From NCBI RefSeq assembly GCF_030687575.1, contig NZ_CP117439.1:5471501-5535500 (forward strand): DNA of 64,000 nt, given 5' to 3'. The notes beneath the pieces are model-generated. The model was not told where the DNA came from. It saw nothing but the letters and a program-made list of their open reading frames with translations, and did not search any database. Each line of letters starts with the position of its first letter. Within the stretch, counting starts at the first letter, position 1. The translations under genes and the position numbers were made by a program. Origin of the DNA: Pseudomonas sp. FP2309 (GTDB lineage: Bacteria > Pseudomonadota > Gammaproteobacteria > Pseudomonadales > Pseudomonadaceae). This document shows, in pieces, positions 57,093 to 64,000 of the stretch.

Positions 57093-58099
57093 GTACCCTG
57101 GATGCGATGCATCAGGAGCCCTGGGAATATGACTTTTTCCAGGCGCTGCGACGTATCGAGTGCGAATCGCCAGACCTGCCACGGCTGGGCCATTCCCTGC
57201 GCCTGGCCGATGACCCACTGCGCCTTGGGCAACAGGCCGATTGCACCTTCGCTCCGGCCACCTTGGCGTCGGTCGACCCCGGCAACGACGGCAAGCCGGC
57301 GCGCCTGGAGCAATTCTTCTTCGGCCTTGGCGGTCCCAACGGACCGCTGCCGCTGCACATCACCGAGTACGTACGTGAGCGCCAGCGCAATAACGCCGAC
57401 AGCACCAGCAAGCGCTTCCTGGACGTGTTCCATCACCGTTTGCTCTGTCTGTTCTACCGGGCCTGGGCCGAAGCGCGGCCGACGGTCAGCCACGACCGTC
57501 CCGACGATGACTATTGGTCTGCGCGCCTGGCGGCACTGAGTGGCAGGGGCATGCCGAGCCTGCTCAATCAGGGCCTTATCCCGGATACCGCGAAGCTGCA
57601 TTACAGCGGCCACCTGTCGGCGCAAACCCGCTACCCGGATGGCCTCAAGGCAATCCTCAGTGAGTACTTCGGCCTGCCGGTCGAGATCGAAGAGTACGTC
57701 GGCCAATGGCTGGAACTGCCCGAGCGCAGCCGCGTCGGGGTCAGTGCCAACCAACTGGGCGTGGACTTTTGCCTGGGCAGCCACGTCTGGGACCGCCAGC
57801 ACAAATTCCGTATCCGTCTGGGCCCGCTGACGCTGGATGACTACATGGGCATGCTGCCCGGCCGCCAGCCGTTCAATGAACTGGTGGCGTGGGTGGCCGA
57901 GTACCTGGGCCATGAGTTGGACTGGGACTTGAACCTGGTTCTGCAACAACCCGAAGTCCCGGCGCTGCAACTCAACGGCCAGTTCCGCCTGGGCTTCAAC
58001 ACCTGGCTCGGCACGCCCGAGCATGACCCCAACGACCTAATCCTGGCCCGGCATTACGCCGATCAAGCCACCACCTCAAGGAATCCAGAGCATGGGTGA
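57056..58099 (+). CDS. tssG: T6SS baseplate subunit TssG
   Basis: A 347-residue protein. Family segments include EPWEYDFFQALRRIECESPD, FFFGLGGPNGPLPLHITEYV, and DVFHHRLLCLFYRAWAEARP. ATG 57056 lies within the end of tssF; a later start near 57107 would remove a short unconserved leader. It pairs with TssF in the wedge. It overlaps clpV by 8 bp, showing tight translational coupling. Confidence 0.95.
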   Translation: MESQARTSSDPVSTLDAMHQEPWEYDFFQALRRIECESPDLPRLGHSLRLADDPLRLGQQADCTFAPATLASVDPGNDGKPARLEQFFFGLGGPNGPLPLHITEYVRERQRNNADSTSKRFLDVFHHRLLCLFYRAWAEARPTVSHDRPDDDYWSARLAALSGRGMPSLLNQGLIPDTAKLHYSGHLSAQTRYPDGLKAILSEYFGLPVEIEEYVGQWLELPERSRVGVSANQLGVDFCLGSHVWDRQHKFRIRLGPLTLDDYMGMLPGRQPFNELVAWVAEYLGHELDWDLNLVLQQPEVPALQLNGQFRLGFNTWLGTPEHDPNDLILARHYADQATTSRNPEHG

Positions 58100-60761
58100 A
58101 ATCAGTCGCGCCGCACTGTTCGGCAAACTCAACAGCGTGGCCTACAAGGCCATCGAAGCCGCCACCGTGTTCTGCAAACTGCGGGGCAACCCATATGTGG
58201 AACTGGCGCACTGGTTCCACCAGTTGCTGCAACTGCAGGACTCGGACCTGCACCGCATCATCCGCCAGTTCAACGTGGAGCCGGCACGCCTGGCCCGCGA
58301 CCTCACCGAAGCCCTGGACCGCCTGCCGCGCGGCTCGACGTCGATCACCGACCTGTCGTCCCATGTGGAAGAAGCCGTGGAACGCGGCTGGGTGTATGGC
58401 AGCCTGATGTTTGGCGAAAGCCAGGTGCGCACCGGTTACCTGGTGCTGGGTATCCTCAAGACGCCAAGCCTGCGCCATGGGTTGCTGGGCTTGTCGTCGG
58501 AGTTCGACAAGATCAAGGCCGAGGCCCTGAGCGAACGCTTTGACGAGTACGTCGGCGACTCGCCGGAAAACGCCCTCAGCGCCAGCGATGGGTTTAATGC
58601 CGGTGTTCCAGGCGAAGCCAGCGGCGCCATGGCACCGAGCGCGATGGGCAAGCAGGAAGCGCTCAAGCGCTTTACCGTGGACCTGACCGAACAGGCGCGT
58701 AGCGGCAAGCTCGACCCGATCGTCGGGCGTGACGAAGAGATCCGTCAGTTGGTGGATATCCTGATGCGTCGGCGCCAGAACAACCCGATCCTCACGGGTG
58801 AAGCCGGTGTGGGCAAGACCGCCGTGGTCGAAGGCTTCGCCCTGCGCATCGTCGCCGGTGACGTACCGCCTGCGCTCAAGGACGTGGAACTGCGCAGCCT
58901 CGACGTGGGCCTGCTGCAAGCCGGCGCCAGCATGAAAGGCGAGTTCGAACAGCGCCTGCGCCAGGTCATTGAAGACGTGCAGGCTTCGCCCAAGCCGATC
59001 ATTCTGTTTATCGACGAAGCCCACACCCTGGTGGGTGCCGGTGGCGCCGCCGGGACCGGCGATGCGGCCAACCTGCTCAAACCGGCATTGGCGCGCGGCA
59101 CCCTGCGCACCGTGGCCGCCACCACCTGGGCCGAGTACAAAAAACACATCGAAAAAGACCCGGCACTGACCCGCCGTTTTCAGGTCGTGCAAGTGGCTGA
59201 ACCGTCGGAAGACAAAGCCCTGCTGATGATGCGTGGCGTGGCCTCGACCATGGAAAAACACCACCAGGTGCAGATCCTCGATGAGGCCCTGGAAGCCTCA
59301 GTGAAGCTGTCCCACCGCTACATCCCGGCGCGTCAGTTGCCGGACAAATCCGTAAGCCTGCTGGACACCGCCTGCGCCCGCGTCGCCATCAGCCTGCACG
59401 CAGTGCCGGCGGAAGTGGACGACAGCCGCCGCCGCATCGAAGCCCTGGAAACCGAGCTGCAAATCATCGCCCGCGAGCATGCGATCGGCATCGCCATCGG
59501 TGCACGCCAGAGCAACAGCGAAGCCTTGCTGAGCGCCGAGCGCGAGCGCCTGGCCACACTGGAAAGCCGCTGGGCCGAAGAAAAAACCCTGGTGGACGAA
59601 CTGCTCTCCACTCGCGCGACGCTGCGCGAAAAAGCCGGCGTGGTGGACAGTGCTGCTGGTACCACCGAGAGCAATGAGTTACGCGCCCAGTTGGTCGACC
59701 TGCAACAACGCCTCACCGCGCTGCAAGGCGAAACCCCGTTGATCCTGCCGACCGTGGATTACCAGGCCGTGGCCTCGGTGGTCGCCGACTGGACCGGCAT
59801 CCCGGTGGGCCGCATGGCGCGCAACGAACTGGAAACCGTGCTCAACCTCGATCAGCACCTGAAAAAACGCATCATCGGCCAGGACCACGCCTTGCAGATG
59901 ATCGCCAAACGCATCCAGACCTCCCGCGCCGGTCTCGACAACCCAAGCAAGCCGATTGGCGTGTTCATGCTGGCCGGCACCTCCGGTGTGGGCAAGACCG
60001 AAACCGCCCTGGCGCTGGCCGAAGCCATGTATGGCGGTGAACAGAACGTCATCACCATCAACATGAGCGAGTTCCAGGAAGCCCACACGGTGTCGACTCT
60101 CAAGGGCGCGCCACCCGGCTACATCGGCTACGGCGAAGGCGGCGTGCTGACCGAAGCGGTGCGGCGCAAGCCCTACAGCGTGGTGCTGCTGGACGAAGTG
60201 GAAAAAGCCCACCCAGACGTGCATGAGATTTTCTTCCAGGTGTTCGACAAGGGCGTGATGGAAGACGGCGAAGGCCGGGTGATCGACTTCAAGAACACCC
60301 TGATCCTGCTCACCACCAACGCCGGTACCGAGCTGATCTCGCACGTGTGCAAGGACCCGGCGAACATCCCCGAGCCGGAAGAAATCGCCAAGGCCCTGCG
60401 CCAGCCGCTGCTGGAAATCTTCCCGCCGGCCCTGCTCGGGCGTCTGGTGACCATCCCGTACTACCCGCTGAGCGACGAGATGCTCAAGGCGATTACCCGC
60501 CTGCAACTGAACCGCATCAAGAAGCGCGTGGAGAATACCCACAAGGTGGCCTTCGACTACGACGACGCGGTGGTCGACCTGATCGTCTCGCGCTGCACTG
60601 AAACCGAAAGCGGCGGGCGCATGATCGACACCATCCTCACCAACAGCCTGCTGCCGGACATGAGCCGCGAGTTTCTTACGCGCATGCTTGAGGGCAAGGC
60701 ATTGGCGGGTGTGCGCATCAGTACGCGGGATAACGAATTGCACTACCAGTTCAACGATTGA
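58092..60761 (+). CDS. clpV: T6SS sheath-recycling AAA+ ATPase ClpV (TssH)
   Basis: An 889-residue double AAA+ ATPase. The N-terminal domain (about 1-160) recognises the TssC helix of contracted sheath. Walker A of the first ring is GEAGVGKT at 236-243 and of the second GTSGVGKT at about 629-636. FIDEAHTLVGAGG and the arginine-finger region LTRRFQVVQV are intact, and a coiled-coil middle region lies at about 430-540. ClpV disassembles contracted sheaths for reuse. The length is typical (P. aeruginosa ClpV1 about 900). Confidence 0.97.
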   Translation: MGEISRAALFGKLNSVAYKAIEAATVFCKLRGNPYVELAHWFHQLLQLQDSDLHRIIRQFNVEPARLARDLTEALDRLPRGSTSITDLSSHVEEAVERGWVYGSLMFGESQVRTGYLVLGILKTPSLRHGLLGLSSEFDKIKAEALSERFDEYVGDSPENALSASDGFNAGVPGEASGAMAPSAMGKQEALKRFTVDLTEQARSGKLDPIVGRDEEIRQLVDILMRRRQNNPILTGEAGVGKTAVVEGFALRIVAGDVPPALKDVELRSLDVGLLQAGASMKGEFEQRLRQVIEDVQASPKPIILFIDEAHTLVGAGGAAGTGDAANLLKPALARGTLRTVAATTWAEYKKHIEKDPALTRRFQVVQVAEPSEDKALLMMRGVASTMEKHHQVQILDEALEASVKLSHRYIPARQLPDKSVSLLDTACARVAISLHAVPAEVDDSRRRIEALETELQIIAREHAIGIAIGARQSNSEALLSAERERLATLESRWAEEKTLVDELLSTRATLREKAGVVDSAAGTTESNELRAQLVDLQQRLTALQGETPLILPTVDYQAVASVVADWTGIPVGRMARNELETVLNLDQHLKKRIIGQDHALQMIAKRIQTSRAGLDNPSKPIGVFMLAGTSGVGKTETALALAEAMYGGEQNVITINMSEFQEAHTVSTLKGAPPGYIGYGEGGVLTEAVRRKPYSVVLLDEVEKAHPDVHEIFFQVFDKGVMEDGEGRVIDFKNTLILLTTNAGTELISHVCKDPANIPEPEEIAKALRQPLLEIFPPALLGRLVTIPYYPLSDEMLKAITRLQLNRIKKRVENTHKVAFDYDDAVVDLIVSRCTETESGGRMIDTILTNSLLPDMSREFLTRMLEGKALAGVRISTRDNELHYQFND

Positions 60762-60896
60762 CCTGCGCCCTGAGGGTTCACTGAGAATCCAAAGGGGCGG
60801 CTTCGCAGCCCGGCGCAGGACAAGCCTGCTCACCACAGCAAGCCAACGCCTTATTGGATTCGTTTTTCAGTTATCACGGTATTTACGGAACTCCCG
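60762..60896. other. Gap between clpV and vgrG with REP-like remnant
   Basis: 135 bases without a gene. GGCGGCTTCGCAGCCCGGCG, then AGGACAAGCCTGCTCACCAC, resemble dispersed extragenic repeats of the P. fluorescens group (the pattern of a C-rich block followed by AAG(C)CTGCTC-CCAC). It marks the border between the structural genes and the vgrG-effector module. Confidence 0.45.
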
Positions 60897-62840
60897 ATGC
60901 TATTCAACCAAGCCTCACGTTTGGCCAAGATCACCAGCCCCCTCGGGCCGGATGTGCTGCTGCTCAATGAAATGGGCGGCGGTGAAGAACTGGGGCGGCT
61001 GTTCAACTATGAGCTGCAACTGACGTCGCTGGACGCCAACATCGACCTCAACCAGTTGCTGGGCAAACCGATGAGCGTCGGCCTGCAGCTGGCGGACGGC
61101 GGCGAGCGGCACTTCCACGGCATCGTCGCGCGTTGCAGCCAGAACATCGACAGCGGCCAGTTCGCCAGTTACCAAGTGACGCTGCGCCCGTGGCTGTGGT
61201 TGTTGAGCCGCACCTCGGACTGCCGGATTTTCCAGAACCTGAGCATCCCGCAGATCATCAAGCAGGTGTTCCGCGACCTGGGGTTTTCCGACTTCGAAGA
61301 TGCCCTGAGCCGGCCGTACCGCGAGTGGGAATACTGCGTGCAGTACCGCGAGACCAGCTTCGATTTCGTCAGCCGCTTGATGGAACAGGAAGGCATCTAC
61401 TACTACTTCCGCCATGAACAGGACCGTCACGTGCTGGTACTGGCCGACGCCTATGGCGCCCACACCACGGTGCCGGGCTACGCGTCGATCCCGTATTACC
61501 CCAAGGATGAGCAGCAGCGCGAACGCGACCACATGCACAACTGGCACCTGGCGCAGGAGGTGCAGCCGGGCTCGCTGGAACTTAACGACTACGACTTCCA
61601 GCGCCCCAGCGCCCGCATCGACGTGCGCTCGGCCATGCCGCGCCCGCACACCGCCGGCGACTACCCGCTGTACGACTACCCCGGCACCTACGTGCAAAGC
61701 GCAGACGGCGAACACTATGCACGCACCCGCATCGAAGCCCTGCAAACCCTGCATGAACAGATCGAGTTCGCCGGCAATGCCCGCGGCCTCGGCTCCGGTC
61801 ATCTGTTCAGCCTCACCGGCTTCAGTCGCCAGGACCAGAACCGCGAATACCTGATCGTCGGCTGCCGCTACTACATCGTCCAGGAAAGCCTGGAAAGCGG
61901 CGGCGGTTCCGGCTCGGCGCAGTTTGAAAGCAGCCTGACCTGCATCCCCGCGCAACAAAGCTACCGCACCCTGGCCACCACCCATCGACCGGTGGTCAAA
62001 GGCCCGCAAACCGCGCTGGTGGTCGGCCCCAAAGGCGAAGAAATCTGGACCGACCAGTACGGCCGCGTGAAGGTGCACTTCTACTGGGACCGTCACGACC
62101 AATCCAACGAAAACAGTTCGTGCTGGATTCGCGTGTCGCAATCCTGGGCCGGCAAGAACTGGGGTTCAATGCAGATTCCACGCATCGGCCAGGAAGTGAT
62201 CGTGAGTTTCCTGGAAGGTGATCCCGACCGGCCGATCATCACTGGGCGGGTGTACAACGCTGAGCAGACGGTGCCTTACGATCTGCCCGAAAACGCCACC
62301 CAAAGCGGCATGAAGAGCCGTTCGAGCAAGGGCGGCACGCCAGCCAACTTCAATGAAATCCGCATGGAGGACAAGAAGGGGTTGGAGCAGCTGTATATCC
62401 ATGCCGAGCGTAACCAGGACATCGTGGTGGAGGTGGATGAAAGCCATTCGGTGGGGCATGACCGGAATAAAAGCATCGGGCATGACGAAATCGTGACCGT
62501 CGGCAACGACCGGGTACGCGCAGTCAAGCACGACGACATGCTCATGGTGGGGTTCAGCAAGACAGACGCCATCAGTAAAAGTTACCTGATTGAAGTGGGC
62601 GAAAACCTGCGCCTGGTCTGTGGCAAAAGTGTGCTGGAGCTCAATGCAAGCGGGCAGATCAATCTCACCGGCGTTCAGATCAACGTGTATTCCGAAGGCA
62701 GCTCCGAGATCAACACCGGCGGCAATCTGCATTTGAACATTGGCGGCAAAGGCGGTACCACACCCATGGGCCAAGGGGTCAAGGGTGAAATCGACGCGGC
62801 CGTCAATTCCATGTTTCCCAAGCCGCCTTCCGGCCAATAA
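60897..62840 (+). CDS. vgrG: T6SS spike protein VgrG
   Basis: A 647-residue spike protein. The gp27-like part (about 1-370) starts FNQASRLAKITSPLGPDVLL and includes WEYCVQYRETSFDFVSRLME, then EQEGIYYYFRHEQ. The gp5 OB domain (about 390-470) has QYGRVKVHFYWDRHD and SWAGKNWGSMQIPRIGQEVI. A beta-helix needle follows to about 620, with no C-terminal toxin extension (it ends about 25 residues after the needle). It would carry the PAAR effector encoded two genes downstream. Confidence 0.97.
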   Translation: MLFNQASRLAKITSPLGPDVLLLNEMGGGEELGRLFNYELQLTSLDANIDLNQLLGKPMSVGLQLADGGERHFHGIVARCSQNIDSGQFASYQVTLRPWLWLLSRTSDCRIFQNLSIPQIIKQVFRDLGFSDFEDALSRPYREWEYCVQYRETSFDFVSRLMEQEGIYYYFRHEQDRHVLVLADAYGAHTTVPGYASIPYYPKDEQQRERDHMHNWHLAQEVQPGSLELNDYDFQRPSARIDVRSAMPRPHTAGDYPLYDYPGTYVQSADGEHYARTRIEALQTLHEQIEFAGNARGLGSGHLFSLTGFSRQDQNREYLIVGCRYYIVQESLESGGGSGSAQFESSLTCIPAQQSYRTLATTHRPVVKGPQTALVVGPKGEEIWTDQYGRVKVHFYWDRHDQSNENSSCWIRVSQSWAGKNWGSMQIPRIGQEVIVSFLEGDPDRPIITGRVYNAEQTVPYDLPENATQSGMKSRSSKGGTPANFNEIRMEDKKGLEQLYIHAERNQDIVVEVDESHSVGHDRNKSIGHDEIVTVGNDRVRAVKHDDMLMVGFSKTDAISKSYLIEVGENLRLVCGKSVLELNASGQINLTGVQINVYSEGSSEINTGGNLHLNIGGKGGTTPMGQGVKGEIDAAVNSMFPKPPSGQ

Positions 62841-62854
62841 CGAGATTCCGTTTC

Positions 62855-63289
62855 ATGACCTATCAACTCAATGAACTGCAATTCACGCTGCCCAGCGATG
62901 ACGTTCAAGATGCTTCCATCAATATCCTGAAGTTCGCTGCTCTGGGTACGTCGTTGATCATCAGCCGTAGCCTTCTGAATGAGGGTGAAACGCTGCAAAG
63001 CAACTTCGAAGAGCAACTGGCGAAGCTGGAGAAGCAGGTACAGGACTTGCGCTACCAACCGGCCAAGGCACTTCGTGTAGGCGCGGCGCAGGATATAGAC
63101 GCCATCGAAGTGCATAACCAGTTCAGCAAGGGCACCGAGCGTATTCATCAATACCAGTTAGCGCTTGTGATACCCGGCACTCGGCAGATGCTTGCCCTGA
63201 GTTATGTCAAAGCCCAACCCCTGGGCGATGCTGAAAGTGCCCATTGGGCAACCATCAAAAGCACCCTGCAACTGAATCCCAAGCCTTGA
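62855..63289 (+). CDS. eagR: DUF1795 (DcrB/EagT6-like) T6SS effector chaperone
   Basis: A 144-residue cytoplasmic protein with the DUF1795 pattern: YQLNELQFTLPSDDVQDASI at the start, INILKF, a central acidic helix (QSNFEEQLAKLEKQVQDL) and IHQYQLALVIPGTRQMLALS. EagT6/EagR chaperones of this family bind the hydrophobic N-terminal segments and prePAAR motif of T6SS effectors and keep them soluble until loading on VgrG. It lies 14 bp after vgrG and 12 bp before a prePAAR effector, exactly the known order. The symbol is by analogy. Confidence 0.85.
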   Translation: MTYQLNELQFTLPSDDVQDASINILKFAALGTSLIISRSLLNEGETLQSNFEEQLAKLEKQVQDLRYQPAKALRVGAAQDIDAIEVHNQFSKGTERIHQYQLALVIPGTRQMLALSYVKAQPLGDAESAHWATIKSTLQLNPKP

Positions 63290-63301
63290 AGTCCCTCATC
63301 C

Positions 63302-64000
63302 ATGTCTGACGCTCTCTGGGCGGCACGTCTCGGCGACGGCCTGCTGCACACCTCGGCGATGGCCGACATCTTGGGCGGCGTGCTGGAAATTGCGGCCAAC
63401 ATCGCTATTACGGCCGTCGCCACTGCTGCGATTGTGGCCGCCACCGGTATTACCGTCGTTACCGGCGGTCTGGGCTGCTTTGTGCTCGGCGCGGTGGTGG
63501 GCATCATCGTCGGTATAGGCATGAGCAAGACGGGGGCGGACAAGGGACTGACAAAGGTTTGTGACTGGATAGGCAATGCGTTATTCCCGCCTGTGGTGAT
63601 GGCAACCATCGCCACAGGCTCCCACAACACCTTTACCAACGGCATACCCTCCGCACGTGCCGCAGGCGCTATCGGCCCAGTCAGTTCGCAACCCGCCGAA
63701 GGGGGTAGTCCCGAAGAAGCCAGCTACCTTGACATGGCCAAGGGTTTCTTCTCGCAGATCTGGCGGCCCACAGTGGCGGTTCCTGCACCAGGCGCAGTAC
63801 CCAAACCGCTGGATATTGTGATCTGCACCAAACATCCCCCGATGCCGCCGCAGTTTATTGCCGAAGGCTCCAGCAAGGTCACTATCAACGGTCAGCCGGC
63901 CGCCCGCAGCGGTGATCGAAGCACCTGCGACGCCTCGATTGTCGAGTCGGGGATGATCTCCAGCAACGTGCGTATTGGCGGAAGCCCCGTGGTGGTGCGC
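63302..64000 (+). CDS. prePAAR/PAAR-domain T6SS effector, N-terminal 233 residues (toxin end outside window)
   Basis: The reading frame is open to the last base and its 3' end is missing. Residues 7-16, AARLGDGLLH, match the prePAAR motif AARxxDxxxH. Residues about 21-73 are hydrophobic and predict two membrane helices. A PAAR spike-tip domain follows: H108 (ATGSHNTF), C175 and H178 (VICTKHPP), C209 (RSTCDAS), in the GxxTVxINGxPAARxGD pattern (KVTINGQPAARSGDRSTCDA). An about 60-residue Pro-rich insertion splits the PAAR region (125-170). This N-terminus is shared by Tse6-type and RhsA-type effectors, so the toxin domain and immunity gene must lie beyond base 64000. Confidence 0.88.
   Translation, partial: MSDALWAARLGDGLLHTSAMADILGGVLEIAANIAITAVATAAIVAATGITVVTGGLGCFVLGAVVGIIVGIGMSKTGADKGLTKVCDWIGNALFPPVVMATIATGSHNTFTNGIPSARAAGAIGPVSSQPAEGGSPEEASYLDMAKGFFSQIWRPTVAVPAPGAVPKPLDIVICTKHPPMPPQFIAEGSSKVTINGQPAARSGDRSTCDASIVESGMISSNVRIGGSPVVVR

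Noticed and set aside
54074..63289. A prophage or tailocin origin for the tail-like genes
   Set aside because: Gp25-, gp27/gp5- and sheath-like proteins are present, but together with tssJ/tssL/tssM membrane genes, clpV and the PpkA/PppA switch. There are no capsid, terminase, lysis or integrase genes.

Overview
The window is chromosomal DNA of a fluorescent Pseudomonas, most likely of the P. fluorescens group. Three things point there: the gene order (dadA/dadR - polyamine genes - rpmBG - radC - coaBC - dut - algC - argB - pyrE - crc - rph - gmk - rpoZ - spoT - oxyR - recG), the Pseudomonas-specific gene crc, and REP-type inverted repeats built on GTGGGAGCG. No database search was possible. 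Names rest on recognisable motifs, length and synteny, and PA locus comparisons are from memory.

Bases 1-33500 are conserved core genome. Bases 1-9250 hold amino-acid and polyamine catabolism: the start of dadA, its Lrp-type regulator, a PuuB/PauB-like oxidoreductase, a MocR regulator, a phospholipase D lipoprotein, an MFS transporter, the KauB/PuuC-like aldehyde dehydrogenase and a small cupin. Bases 9300-19650 hold rpmG/rpmB, a DppA-like binding protein, radC, coaBC, dut, algC, argB, pyrE, crc, a DUF4870 membrane protein and rph. Bases 19860-25160 hold yicC, gmk, rpoZ, spoT, ridA and a lipoprotein. Bases 25190-33470 hold an SDR-type epimerase, exbB-exbD-tonB, oxyR, recG, a YbaK/HDOD protein and a small SCP2-like protein. 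Several gene pairs are separated by clear bidirectional terminators (9266, 16899, 18490, 21371, 25163).

Bases 33590-64000 are one contiguous type VI secretion system (T6SS) of the H1 type known from P. aeruginosa, in two divergent operons around a 393-bp control region (50595-50987). The leftward operon is fha-tssJ-tssK-tssL-tssM-tagF-pppA-ppkA-tagT-tagS-tagR-tagQ. It carries the membrane complex, the baseplate adaptor and the complete threonine-phosphorylation switch. The rightward operon is tssA-tssB-tssC-hcp-tssE-tssF-tssG-clpV-vgrG, followed by a DUF1795 (Eag-type) chaperone and the start of a prePAAR/PAAR effector whose toxin end lies beyond the window. The tagJ gene that separates hcp from tssE in the P. 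aeruginosa H1 cluster is missing.

The parts most worth a second look are the truncated prePAAR effector with its chaperone (62855-64000), a sigma-54-like -24/-12 element upstream of tssA (50876-50890), strong hairpins on both sides of hcp (54074-54098 and 54638-54660), GGA-rich putative Rsm sites in the fha leader, and palindromic operators between pyrE and crc and between kauB and the cupin gene. No CRISPR array, tRNA, rRNA, integrase, transposase or insertion sequence was seen.
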